This document shows positions 8,304 to 16,969 of a DNA stretch of 64,000 nt, piece by piece; within the stretch, counting starts at the first letter, position 1, and every line of letters begins with the position of its first letter. The DNA is from a bacterium (lineage in GTDB: Bacteria > UBP6 > UBA1177), in assembly GCA_016290135.1 (NCBI GenBank), contig JAEESW010000002.1, positions 58,584 through 122,583 of the forward strand. The letters are read 5' to 3'. The position numbers were made by a program, and so were the translations under genes. The notes under the pieces are model-generated. The model ran no database searches and was not told the DNA's origin. It saw only the letters and a program-made list of their open reading frames with translations.

Positions 8304-9734
8304 ATGGAACTCAGAGGAAAAAAAGTTTTATTTGCGAGGATCTGCGGAACGGGCGTAAGTTCGCTCGCCATCATCTGCAAACGCGCCGGAGCGACCGTCA
8401 TCGGCACCGACCTCGAATACTATCCGCCGGTAAGCACGAAGCTTGAAGAAGAGAAGATCCCCTGCTACGGAATGGAAAAGTTCTACGACTTAGTCAAAGA
8501 GGAAAAGCCCGATCTCATCGTTGTCGGAAACGCCCTCAACGGAAAATCGGAAGAGGCTTCATTCATCATGAAATGCGGGATCCCCTACTACTCGATGCCT
8601 TCCCTCATGGAAGATTTCCTTCTTGACGGCAAATCGCCCGTCGTAATTTCGGGAACGCACGGAAAAACGACTACGACGACAGTTTTCAGCGAAGTTCTGG
8701 CAGGAATCGGCAGAAATCCGTCGTATATGATAGGCGGCATCCCCGAATTTTCGGGCACGAACGCGGCTTTCAGCGAAGGAGCAGGATATTTTGTGATCGA
8801 AGGCGACGAATACGACACCGCTTTCTTCGACAAAGGGCCGAAATTCCTCCACTACAAGCCCGAAACGACGATCGTGACTTCGATAGAATTCGACCACGCC
8901 GATATTTACGATTCAGTTGAGTCGATCTTCAAAAACTTCAAGAAACTTGTTGAAATAACTAAGAAAAGAGTCATTCTCTCGCTTGATTTCGACCACAATT
9001 TAAGACTGCGCGAATTTATACCCGCCGAAAAGCTCTTCACCTACTCCATTTCGGACAAATCGGCAGATCTCTTCGTCAAATTCGAGGAAAGACACGGCAA
9101 ACTGATGTTCTTCTCGGCGACATTCAAAAACGGCGAAAAATATTTCTTCGAAACTCCCCTTTTCGGAATGCAGAACCTGATGAATTTAGGTGCGCTCGTC
9201 TCATTCCTCAAATGCGAAGGATTCGACCTCAAAGATTCTAAGATCCTTGAAACAATCAAGACTTTGAAGGGCATCAAACGCCGCCAGGAATACTTGGGTT
9301 CGATAAACGGCGGCCTTATTTACAGCGATTTCGCGCACCATCCGACAGCTGTAAAACTCACGCTCGAATCGTTTATCGATTTCTTCCCCGAAAAGAAGAT
9401 CAACGTCGTTTTCGACCCCGCGACGAATTCCAACGGCCAGAACGTCTTTGAAAAACAGTATACCGAGATATTCAAAAAAGCAGACAAAGTCGTTGTCGGC
9501 TTCCCGCCGAAAGCATTCAAGTTCCCGCCTGAAAACAGGTTCGAGCCCGAGCGCGTAGTCGCAACAATAAACGCAGAAACCCCTGATAAAGCGGTTTATC
9601 TCAAAGACATAAACGACACCGTCAACTGGGTCAAGGCAAACAGCGGTGAAAACACCGTAACAGTCATCATGTCGAACTCCGGATTCGACGGATTTTTCGG
9701 CAAAATCGCGGAATTTTTTGATAAAAAGGGATAA
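8304..9734 (+). CDS. mpl: UDP-N-acetylmuramate:L-alanyl-gamma-D-glutamyl-meso-diaminopimelate ligase
   Basis: A 476-residue Mur ligase. Mpl reattaches recycled murein tripeptide to UDP-MurNAc with ATP in the cytoplasm. The N-terminal Rossmann segment reads ICGTGVSSLAIICKRAG, followed by YYPPVSTKLEE and VVGNAL, which distinguish Mpl from MurC. The ATP loop is SGTHGKTTTTT (about 117-127); then come VIEGDEYDTAFFDKGPKFLHY and EFDHADIYDS. The C-terminal FAHHPTAV motif matches the Mur ligase third domain. The start has an AAGGAGG site. Presence of mpl implies meso-DAP peptidoglycan and cell-wall recycling. uppP follows after only 2 bases. Confidence 0.9.
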   Translation: MELRGKKVLFARICGTGVSSLAIICKRAGATVIGTDLEYYPPVSTKLEEEKIPCYGMEKFYDLVKEEKPDLIVVGNALNGKSEEASFIMKCGIPYYSMPSLMEDFLLDGKSPVVISGTHGKTTTTTVFSEVLAGIGRNPSYMIGGIPEFSGTNAAFSEGAGYFVIEGDEYDTAFFDKGPKFLHYKPETTIVTSIEFDHADIYDSVESIFKNFKKLVEITKKRVILSLDFDHNLRLREFIPAEKLFTYSISDKSADLFVKFEERHGKLMFFSATFKNGEKYFFETPLFGMQNLMNLGALVSFLKCEGFDLKDSKILETIKTLKGIKRRQEYLGSINGGLIYSDFAHHPTAVKLTLESFIDFFPEKKINVVFDPATNSNGQNVFEKQYTEIFKKADKVVVGFPPKAFKFPPENRFEPERVVATINAETPDKAVYLKDINDTVNWVKANSGENTVTVIMSNSGFDGFFGKIAEFFDKKG

Positions 9735-9736
9735 AA

Positions 9737-10513
9737 ATGACGATTTTAGATTCAATCATTCTGGGGATCCTGCAGGGGCTCACGGAGTTTCTGCCGGTAA
9801 GTTCTTCGGGACACCTGGTTCTCGTTGAAAAACTGCTCGGGCACAAGGATGTGCCGCTTCTTTACGACATTCTGCTGCATGTGGCGTCGCTTCTTGCAGT
9901 CTTCATTTTTTTCAGAAAGAAACTATTCAATCTTGCTAAAGAGTGCGTGTCATTCAAATTCAACAAGTCGCACAAGTATGTTCTTATGATCCTCGCGGCA
10001 ACGATCGTGACGACCGCGATGCTTTTTGTGACGAAGCCGATGATGAAGTCGATCAAAGAGGAGCCTGTTTATCTCACGGTTGCTTTCGCATTTACGGCAA
10101 TTCTGCTTCTTATCGCGCAGTCTTTCTTCAAAAAAGCGGTCCCCGACAAGGAAATAACGCTTAAAGACGCCCTTGTCATCGGATTTTTTCAGGGAATAGC
10201 TGTCCTTCCCGGCGTTTCGCGCTCAGGCTCTACGATAACAGGGGCCCTTTTCAGAAAAATTCCCGCCGCGGAAGCAGTTGAGTTCTCTTTCATGCTTGCT
10301 ATCCCCGCGATTTTAGGGGCGCTTCTGCTTGAACTTGTGAAAGGCGGTTTTGCCATGATCGACCCGGTTCCTTCGATCGTCGGCTTTGTTGTTTCGTTTA
10401 TCGCAAGTCTGGCGGCACTCAAACTTCTCGTTTTCATGATGAAAAAAACTATACTTTATCCTTTTGCGATATATCTTTTCGCGCTTTCGGCACTTGTGCC
10501 GTTTGTTGTTTAA
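9737..10513 (+). CDS. uppP: Undecaprenyl-diphosphatase UppP (BacA)
   Basis: A 258-residue polytopic membrane enzyme that dephosphorylates undecaprenyl diphosphate to recycle the lipid carrier. Both family motifs are present: GILQGLTEFLPVSSSGHLVL (residues 10-29, with Glu17 and His26) and LPGVSRSGSTIT near residue 155. Length and the predicted seven or eight membrane helices are normal. It lies 2 bases after mpl and 14 before the CDP-alcohol transferase gene, so it is cotranscribed with them. Homologues confer bacitracin tolerance when abundant. Confidence 0.94.
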   Translation: MTILDSIILGILQGLTEFLPVSSSGHLVLVEKLLGHKDVPLLYDILLHVASLLAVFIFFRKKLFNLAKECVSFKFNKSHKYVLMILAATIVTTAMLFVTKPMMKSIKEEPVYLTVAFAFTAILLLIAQSFFKKAVPDKEITLKDALVIGFFQGIAVLPGVSRSGSTITGALFRKIPAAEAVEFSFMLAIPAILGALLLELVKGGFAMIDPVPSIVGFVVSFIASLAALKLLVFMMKKTILYPFAIYLFALSALVPFVV

Positions 10514-10527
10514 GTTAAGGAGGAGTT

Positions 10528-11724
10528 ATGGATTTTTCAGTCGCGATATACTCGGGAAAGAATGTTCCTTACGATCTGAGCACGAAACTGCTCGGACTGA
10601 CTCTTCTCGAGCGTCAGATAAAGATAGCTGAAGCCTTCGGAGCCAAAGAAGTGATCACGGTCGATGAGGCCACGACACGCGGTTTTTCGGGGAAATGGCT
10701 CTTTGTAAACGGCGCCTTTTTCATTCACAAACTCGCAGTCGAGCAGCAGTATTTCGAAAGCACTGAAGACCGCTTCGAAAAAGGGGGAATGTTCGGCTTC
10801 TTTGATGCGGAAAAGCATAAAGAGGATATCGCAGAATTCCTTAAAAACGGCGTTTTTCCTGAAAATATTTCGACATTCACAGGCCCGGGATATCGCGTAA
10901 CAGTTGATGCGAAAGAAAAACTCAAACAGCTTGATTTCGAGCTCTTCGAAGAGATGCGCAAACCGACCAACGGTCTTGTTTCACGCAGTATAAACATGGT
11001 GATGGCGATATTCCTCACGCGAAACCTGTGGATCCCGCTGCACTTCACGCCGAACATGGTGACATGGTGCTCGATAATAGTCGGAGTCATGTCGGGTTTC
11101 GTCGCCTTCAGCGGCTCGCACCTCGCAATAATTTTAGGCACTCTCTGCGCACAGATAGCCTCAGTCATCGACGACTGTGACGGCAAAGTGGCGCGTCTTA
11201 CCTACAAGACGAGCGATTTCGGACAGTGGCTCGACACCGTGGGAGACTCCTTCGTAAACACATCGCTCACGATCGGTCTCGGCTACGGGCTTGCGCACTA
11301 CTACACCGCGAACCCCGTCTCGTCTGCCGCTCTCCAGCCTTATCTTGAAACATGGCCGATATGGATAGCGTGGCTCTCTGTCGCGATCAACTGGTATCAC
11401 AACTTCGTAAGCTACTTTGACGTAATCGTCATCAGGAAAACGACCAACATTTTCTCTTTCACATTCTGGTTCGAGAAGAAAAAACGCGTCGTCAAAAGAG
11501 TCGATCTCACCGCACCTGTCTATGCAAAAATGGATCTTCTCAACTTCCTGAAATACTTCTCGAGACGCGACACCTATCTTTTTGTATATTTCATTCTCGC
11601 CCTCATCGGACATGCGGCGACACTTGTCGGATATCTGATCATGGCAGCATTCGTGATCCCGGTATTTTTCATGACCACGATCCACATCTATTTCGGGATC
11701 ATTAAAAAGATGCACAAAGCGTAA
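10528..11724 (+). CDS. CDP-alcohol phosphatidyltransferase with N-terminal nucleotidyltransferase-like domain
   Basis: The C-terminal half (about 160-398) is a membrane CDP-alcohol phosphatidyltransferase. Its signature DG-x2-AR-x8-G-x3-D-x3-D is intact from Asp217 to Asp239 (DCDGKVAR, then GQWLDTVGD). It should join a CDP-activated group to an alcohol at the membrane. The N-terminal ~150 residues resemble the sugar-nucleotidyltransferase fold (LGLTLLERQIKIAEAFGAKEVITV), but the usual Gly-rich NTP loop with Arg and Lys is absent, so this half may be inactive. A similar two-domain order occurs in archaeal and thermophile inositol-phosphate enzymes. The substrate is unknown. Six or more membrane segments are visible. 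It is last in the ankyrin-fabZ-mpl-uppP operon, with a GGAGG ribosome site. Confidence 0.83.
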   Translation: MDFSVAIYSGKNVPYDLSTKLLGLTLLERQIKIAEAFGAKEVITVDEATTRGFSGKWLFVNGAFFIHKLAVEQQYFESTEDRFEKGGMFGFFDAEKHKEDIAEFLKNGVFPENISTFTGPGYRVTVDAKEKLKQLDFELFEEMRKPTNGLVSRSINMVMAIFLTRNLWIPLHFTPNMVTWCSIIVGVMSGFVAFSGSHLAIILGTLCAQIASVIDDCDGKVARLTYKTSDFGQWLDTVGDSFVNTSLTIGLGYGLAHYYTANPVSSAALQPYLETWPIWIAWLSVAINWYHNFVSYFDVIVIRKTTNIFSFTFWFEKKKRVVKRVDLTAPVYAKMDLLNFLKYFSRRDTYLFVYFILALIGHAATLVGYLIMAAFVIPVFFMTTIHIYFGIIKKMHKA

Positions 11725-11749
11725 ACAAAACGCTTCACTAAATCGAATC

Positions 11750-11767
11750 AAAAAAAAAAAAAAAAAA
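11750..11767. repeat. Homopolymer run of 18 A
   Basis: Eighteen consecutive A residues immediately upstream of the promoter at 11771. An A-tract here can act as an UP-like element or bend the DNA. It is also a site prone to slippage, so the exact length may vary between cells or be a sequencing error. Confidence 0.7.
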
Positions 11768-11770
11768 TAC

Positions 11771-11798
11771 TTGTTTTTATTGCATTTTCCATTACAAT
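11771..11798 (+). promoter_or_regulatory. Predicted promoter of the DUF1566 lipoprotein pair
   Basis: TTGTTT (11771-11776), 16 bases, TACAAT (11793-11798), directly downstream of the A18 tract and about 35 bases before the ATG at 11834. Confidence 0.5.
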
Positions 11799-11833
11799 AA
11801 ACGAGTTTTTTGTTAATTACACCAGGAGGCAAT

Positions 11834-14026
11834 ATGAAACAGAAATTTTTATTCTCGTTACTGCTTGGCATCACTGCTCTTTTTCTTTTTTCCTGTGGAG
11901 ACAATTCTAAGAAAATAAAACCTTCTGACAATTCAGATTCCGAAGCGGAAGCGATCGCACAAATCTGCGAAAAACATGAGGCTGAATGCGGTGAACTCAC
12001 CGTAAAAATCGATGATTCCTATGAGAAGATCAGCTGCGGCGAATGCAAAACAGGTTTTACCTGCGACGATGCGACAAACAAATGCAAAAATGAATCCGAC
12101 ACTGATGAGCCGCAGGATGACACTGATGATCCAACGGATGATAGCGACGAACCTGATGATGATGCAGATACTCTGCCCGATGAAATCCCAGAATCTGAGC
12201 TGCCTGTTTGTTCTTCGGCACATTCGACCCCGTGCAAAGATGCCCAAAGCGGACTTATCTGGTCGGACAAAGCTCTTTTTGCAATGAACCGCGAGGATGC
12301 GGCCGATTACTGCGCCACTCTGACAGACGGAGGATACACCGACTGGCGTCTTCCGGACATAGACGAACTCAGAACACTCATTATGAACTGTCAGGGCACC
12401 ATGCCTTCCGGCCAATGTCGTATCAGCGAAAGGACAGAGTGCCTTGCCGACACGTGCGTTTCCGACGAATGCCGCTGCGGCAACGATACGAAAGGAAAAT
12501 ACAGCAAGTTCGGCGATATCGAAGGGTTTTGGTCATCTTCAAAATACAGCGATGATACTTCATGGGGAGTGCTTTTTCTGAATGCCGGAGTCAGACACGC
12601 TGCCAATACCAACGAATTTTTCATCCGCTGCGTGCGAGGAGAAAACAGCACAGTTTACACCGATCCTGACATTCCGGCCGATGAGGAGCCCGATCCGTGC
12701 AACCCGAATCCGTGCAGTTCAGTATTGTATTCTACCGGAGAATGTTTTCCAGAAGGTTCAACATATGTTTGTGCATGCATTGAATCGACATGGGACGGTT
12801 CTAACTGTGTGACATTCGACCTTCCGGAATGTGCTTATCTGGATGAACCTGTTTTCCCGTGCATGAATGAGAGTTACAGTGATCTTATATGGTCTTCATG
12901 GAACGGAGAAGAAGCAACATGGCAGGAAGCACTTCTTTACTGCAAAAATCTCGATGAAGGCGGTTTGCAAAACTGGAGACTCCCGGACATTGACGAACTG
13001 AGAACCATTTTCAACGGTTCTGAAGAATGTGAAGTCAACGGAGACTGCCTTTCTTTCAATGAATGCAGGACGGACGCATGCTGCTCCGGCGAATGTGCTG
13101 ATCATTCCTGTTATCCTGGAAATCCTGAAAACAGCAACTACAGTCGTCTGGATCTGCGCGAAACTCTCTGGTCTTCCTCTTCCAATCAGGATGATTACAG
13201 TTATGCATGGCTTATAGATTTCATTCAGGGAGATATAAACGTGGCGCAAAAAACGGAGAAAAAGCCGTTCAGATGCGTATGGAGCAACCGCTATGTCAAC
13301 TCGTGCGAACCTAATTTTTTCTGGAACGGCACAAAATGCGTGCCGGGAAGAAAAGTCTCGAAATGTTACGGCATTCCGCAGCACGCCGAAGGAGCGGAAT
13401 ATATAATCCAGACATGGAGCGGAACAGAATGGCTTCCGTCGGTATGGGCTCACTATGGCGGCGAGCCGGGAGAATGCGCTTTCAAATGCAAAGAAAACTA
13501 TACATGGAACGGCACAAAATGCGTGGCTTACGACTTCGCTTCTTTCCCGGAATGCAGCAAAACATCAGCTTTTCCGTGCAAGGATTCTTCAACAGGCACT
13601 GTCTGGTCATCGATAACAGCAGGAAAAATGAAAGTGACGGAAGCGATTTCATACTGCGAAACAATGAACGAAGGAGGCTACACCGACTGGCGACTGGCAA
13701 ATATAGACGAGCTCAGAACTCTTGTTGAAAACTTCCCGAAGACTGAAACAGGAGGAATCTGCCGTGTAAGCGAGCTTGAAGAGGGATGCCTCGCAAATTA
13801 TTCCGAATGCTATAACGAAGATTGCTTCAATATGGGTCTGACAATGGAAGATCTTTACAAATTCAGTAAATTAGGCGACAAAGTCACATTGTGGTCATCT
13901 TCTTATGACCGCGATTATGCGGAAAAATGGTCGATATACGAATACTTCGCGCTGGAGTTTGAATCCGGTTCGATAAGATTCGAGGGTGATCACGATGCCA
14001 AAAACTATGCCCGCTGCGTAAGATAG
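11834..14026 (+). CDS. Lipoprotein with three DUF1566 (Lcl-type) domains and an EGF-like module
   Basis: A 730-residue predicted lipoprotein with lipobox LFLFSC at about 16-21. Order: a Cys module (about 35-85), an acidic Asp/Glu/Thr linker (about 87-125), DUF1566 domain 1 (about 127-265; TDGGYTDWRLPDIDELRTL), a six-Cys EGF-like module (about 280-315), DUF1566 domain 2 (about 320-470; NWRLPDIDELRTI), a Cys/Trp module (about 480-555) and DUF1566 domain 3 (about 560-730; YTDWRLANIDELRTL). DUF1566 domains are found on surface proteins of diderm bacteria; their ligand is not known to me. The ATG at 11834 follows AGGAGG. The next gene, 24 bases on, is a paralogue. Confidence 0.82.
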   Translation: MKQKFLFSLLLGITALFLFSCGDNSKKIKPSDNSDSEAEAIAQICEKHEAECGELTVKIDDSYEKISCGECKTGFTCDDATNKCKNESDTDEPQDDTDDPTDDSDEPDDDADTLPDEIPESELPVCSSAHSTPCKDAQSGLIWSDKALFAMNREDAADYCATLTDGGYTDWRLPDIDELRTLIMNCQGTMPSGQCRISERTECLADTCVSDECRCGNDTKGKYSKFGDIEGFWSSSKYSDDTSWGVLFLNAGVRHAANTNEFFIRCVRGENSTVYTDPDIPADEEPDPCNPNPCSSVLYSTGECFPEGSTYVCACIESTWDGSNCVTFDLPECAYLDEPVFPCMNESYSDLIWSSWNGEEATWQEALLYCKNLDEGGLQNWRLPDIDELRTIFNGSEECEVNGDCLSFNECRTDACCSGECADHSCYPGNPENSNYSRLDLRETLWSSSSNQDDYSYAWLIDFIQGDINVAQKTEKKPFRCVWSNRYVNSCEPNFFWNGTKCVPGRKVSKCYGIPQHAEGAEYIIQTWSGTEWLPSVWAHYGGEPGECAFKCKENYTWNGTKCVAYDFASFPECSKTSAFPCKDSSTGTVWSSITAGKMKVTEAISYCETMNEGGYTDWRLANIDELRTLVENFPKTETGGICRVSELEEGCLANYSECYNEDCFNMGLTMEDLYKFSKLGDKVTLWSSSYDRDYAEKWSIYEYFALEFESGSIRFEGDHDAKNYARCVR
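12052..12107 (+). repeat. 56-base near-identical repeat, copy 1
   Basis: Encodes the segment GFTCDDATNKCKNESDTDE of the 11834 lipoprotein. It matches copy 2 at 14263-14318 at all but a few third-codon positions, more than the surrounding protein similarity would need, which suggests duplication or gene conversion. Confidence 0.75.
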
Positions 14027-14050
14027 GAATTTTTTACGGAGGAAACAAAC

Positions 14051-15337
14051 ATGAAATTCAAAGTTTTTATAATAATTGCAGTTTTTGCGGCGATACAGGT
14101 TTCCTGCGGTTCCGGTAAAACACTAAAACCTCAGGATACAACAGCAGATCTTGACGAAGACAGAGTCAAAGAGATCTGTGAAGAACACGAAGTCGAATGC
14201 GGCGATTTTATGGCGACAGTAAACGGATCCTTGAAAGCGCTTTTCTGCGGAGAATGCGAAAAAGGTTTTACCTGCGACGATGCGACAAACAAGTGTAAAA
14301 ATGAATCCGATACCGACGAACCGGCAGATGACTCGGATGGACCTGCGGACGACTCGGATGATTCCGATGACGATTCTGACAACCAGCCGCAGGAAGTAGA
14401 AACAAGAGATATTTCCTGTACCGGACTTCCCGAAAACGCCGAATGGAACATAGTTTCCGAAATCACCCAGACTTTTGACGGAGAAAACTGGCTACCTTCC
14501 GAAAAAGCAGTTTTCAATGCCGAATCAAGCACAAACGCATGCCGGTTCATTTGCAAAGAAAATTATGTCTGGAATTCCAAAGAATGTGTCGCATACACTC
14601 CGAGCGGTCTGCCGAAATGCCGGGCCAATGTTTCGAAACCGTGTGAAGATCCTGTAACCGGAATAATCTGGTCGGAAATAGTTTTACAATACCTGGACTG
14701 GGGCAACGCGAAGGCTTACTGCGACGATTTCGATGAAGGCGGACACACCGACTGGCGCCTTCCGAATATCGATGAAATGAGGACCGTTGTCAGAAACTGC
14801 TCGCGGATGATGACCGGCGGAGAATGCCCTGTCAGCGAATTGAACGGCGCAACAACCTTCGCAGGAAACTACGATTCCGACGAAACCCGCTTGTCTTGCA
14901 CCTGCGCCTACGACGCAGCAGACAGCATTATCGGAGACAGGAACAAAGTGCTCTGGACTTCGACCACTGTTTCAGATGTGACGATGTACGCATGGACATT
15001 GGATTCAAACTTATCGCTCTCCCCCGAAGCAAAGGAATCAAAGGCTTTCATGCACTGCGTCAGATCGGACTACTTTCTGCATGACAACCACTGTGACAAA
15101 CACTACACATGGGACGGTTCGGAATGTATCGCAGACACCAAAAAGACCGAATGCAAAGGACTTCCCGAAAACGCGCAGTGGAACGCTGTTTCAAGCATAA
15201 CCCAGACATGGGACGGAACAAACTGGATCCCGTCGGCATGGGCAACTTACAATAAGAACTCCAGTTCATCGGAATGCCGTTTCAAATGCTATGAAGAATT
15301 CACCTGGGACGGAAATGAATGCGTCCTTAAAGATTAA
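14051..15337 (+). CDS. Lipoprotein with one DUF1566 domain flanked by two repeated Cys/Trp modules
   Basis: A 428-residue paralogue of the preceding gene. The lipobox is IQVSC at about residue 19. The N-terminal Cys module and acidic linker (to about 115) closely copy the upstream protein. Two copies of a ~55-residue module, at about 118-175 and 368-426, share C-GLPENA-WN-VS-ITQT-DG-NW-PS and end in a C-F-C-E-W-C-V pattern. Between them lies one DUF1566 domain (about 182-340; HTDWRLPNIDEMRTV). The same Cys/Trp module occurs once in the 11834 protein, so the two look built from shared parts. Function is unknown; surface exposure is inferred. The stop codon abuts that of the converging MFS gene with no base between. 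Confidence 0.82.
   Translation: MKFKVFIIIAVFAAIQVSCGSGKTLKPQDTTADLDEDRVKEICEEHEVECGDFMATVNGSLKALFCGECEKGFTCDDATNKCKNESDTDEPADDSDGPADDSDDSDDDSDNQPQEVETRDISCTGLPENAEWNIVSEITQTFDGENWLPSEKAVFNAESSTNACRFICKENYVWNSKECVAYTPSGLPKCRANVSKPCEDPVTGIIWSEIVLQYLDWGNAKAYCDDFDEGGHTDWRLPNIDEMRTVVRNCSRMMTGGECPVSELNGATTFAGNYDSDETRLSCTCAYDAADSIIGDRNKVLWTSTTVSDVTMYAWTLDSNLSLSPEAKESKAFMHCVRSDYFLHDNHCDKHYTWDGSECIADTKKTECKGLPENAQWNAVSSITQTWDGTNWIPSAWATYNKNSSSSECRFKCYEEFTWDGNECVLKD
14263..14318 (+). repeat. 56-base near-identical repeat, copy 2
   Basis: Second copy of the element at 12052-12107, encoding the same GFTCDDATNKCKNESDTDE segment in the downstream paralogue. Confidence 0.75.
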
Positions 15338-16918
15338 CTAAGATTCCTCTTTTCCTCTTAAAAATCTGCCGAAAAGGATCATTCCGAGCGGAGAAATGAC
15401 GGCGACTGCGCCGACCCAGATCCAGATCATGTAGTGGTGCGAGATATCGCCCACCTGCAAAGTCTTCTGACCTGCTTCGTTCACAATTTCAGTTGCCGGA
15501 GTGTAGGCTGAAAGAAGCGCTCCCGACATCCATGCGACGAGAGGCTGCGAGATGAATTTCGGAAGAAGCGAAAGGCTGAGGTAGCTTGCCTCCTGCCCTT
15601 TCGGCGCGATCTTGGCTGTATATTCCATAAGTCTCGGCGACCAGATGGCTTCGCCTATCGTGAAAAGAACGACGAAGAAACATAGACCGAGACAAATCGC
15701 GATCGTTGAAAGCGATGAGCCGTCGGGAAGAGCGAGCCACTTCTGCCAGATGAGTCTGCCGAAGAGTGAATCTGCAATCGGAGCGTAGAATTCATCCGGC
15801 AAAACAACGAAAAATACCGATGCGGCCGAGATCAGAGAGCCGATCGTTATCATTTTGTAGGCGCTCCACTTTCTTGTGAGCCATGCTATCGTCGGAACGA
15901 AGAAAATAACGATCACCGGGTTCAGAACGCCGTAGATGTTGCCGATCTTCGCCCCTTCGCCCAAAACGCGGATTCCGTATTTCGGGAATGTATAGTGGAA
16001 GTGATAGAAGACATAGTTTACTCCCAAAAGTATCCCCAAAAGCGCCATGAACTTCCAGAAAGCCTTCTGCTTGGCAACATTCACGAAGATCTTTCCCGCA
16101 TCGACAAACGAATTCTTGATCGAATCTAAGATCGAAAGCAGCATGTTTCCTTCCTTTTTAGCACGCTCGTTTTCGATGTGCTTTACAAGCTGGCCTTCGT
16201 CGTTGAGGTCGATATTGTCACGGATTATAGCGACAAAGAAAAGGGTCGGGATGCTGATTAAGAATGCAACGAGAAGGATGAAGCGGTAAGTCGAGATCTC
16301 GCCCAGAAGCGGGATCGCGATGTTTCCGTATTCGCCGTAGACTTCGCGGATGCCGTCAAAAATGAGCCCGCCCATCGCGAAACCGACGTTCATCAAAGTG
16401 TAGAACATAGCGAAACCGAGAGCCGAAGTGTCAGATTTCGTGTATCTTTTGAGCGCGACCGAGATGACGGGGCTCATGAAAGCGACAGAGACCGCCTGCG
16501 GAACGAAACCGAGAAGCGTGACGACCCAGAAATTGGTCGTGAGAAAGAGGAAGAACCTCGAAAATATCGCAAGGACTGTGCCGATGAGGAGCACTTTCTT
16601 GATACCGACCGCGTCGACGAGCGAACCGACTCCGAAAATGAGGAGCGTATAGGCGAGATTCCACGTTCCCATGTAGTTCCCCGCCGCGACATCGCTCAGA
16701 CCCAAGTCGCTCGAAAGAAATAGCGTGAGCGTCATCAGCATAATGGAATATGCGGTGTATTCGATGATCTGCGAGATCGACACAAACCAGATCTCACGCG
16801 GTGAAGTCTTGAGGCCGCGCTTGTAGTTCCAGACGATGTAGACGAAATAGATGCCTGCCGCCGCGACAAGCGACCAGAGAAGATAAGGTATCCACTTCGG
16901 AAATTCGGTATAGGACAT
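15338..16918 (-). CDS. Major facilitator superfamily transporter
   Basis: A 526-residue polytopic membrane protein with about 12-13 helices, starting with an extra N-terminal helix (YLLWSLVAAAGIYFVYIVW). The first MFS half has the pattern NLAYTLLIFGVGSLVDAVGIKKVLLIG, matching the loop 2-3 signature. A central charged cytoplasmic loop (about 225-265) separates the halves. The substrate cannot be told; peptide (POT) and sugar-phosphate transporters share this general layout. A GGAGG site precedes the ATG. It lies 51 bases after the GAPDH-like gene on the same strand and is probably cotranscribed, which hints at a metabolite substrate. Confidence 0.85.
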   Translation of the reverse strand: MSYTEFPKWIPYLLWSLVAAAGIYFVYIVWNYKRGLKTSPREIWFVSISQIIEYTAYSIMLMTLTLFLSSDLGLSDVAAGNYMGTWNLAYTLLIFGVGSLVDAVGIKKVLLIGTVLAIFSRFFLFLTTNFWVVTLLGFVPQAVSVAFMSPVISVALKRYTKSDTSALGFAMFYTLMNVGFAMGGLIFDGIREVYGEYGNIAIPLLGEISTYRFILLVAFLISIPTLFFVAIIRDNIDLNDEGQLVKHIENERAKKEGNMLLSILDSIKNSFVDAGKIFVNVAKQKAFWKFMALLGILLGVNYVFYHFHYTFPKYGIRVLGEGAKIGNIYGVLNPVIVIFFVPTIAWLTRKWSAYKMITIGSLISAASVFFVVLPDEFYAPIADSLFGRLIWQKWLALPDGSSLSTIAICLGLCFFVVLFTIGEAIWSPRLMEYTAKIAPKGQEASYLSLSLLPKFISQPLVAWMSGALLSAYTPATEIVNEAGQKTLQVGDISHHYMIWIWVGAVAVISPLGMILFGRFLRGKEES

Positions 16919-16969
16919 TTTTACCTCCGGAAAAAAGGAGTTGAAAAAATATGGAAAAAAGATGTCAAA

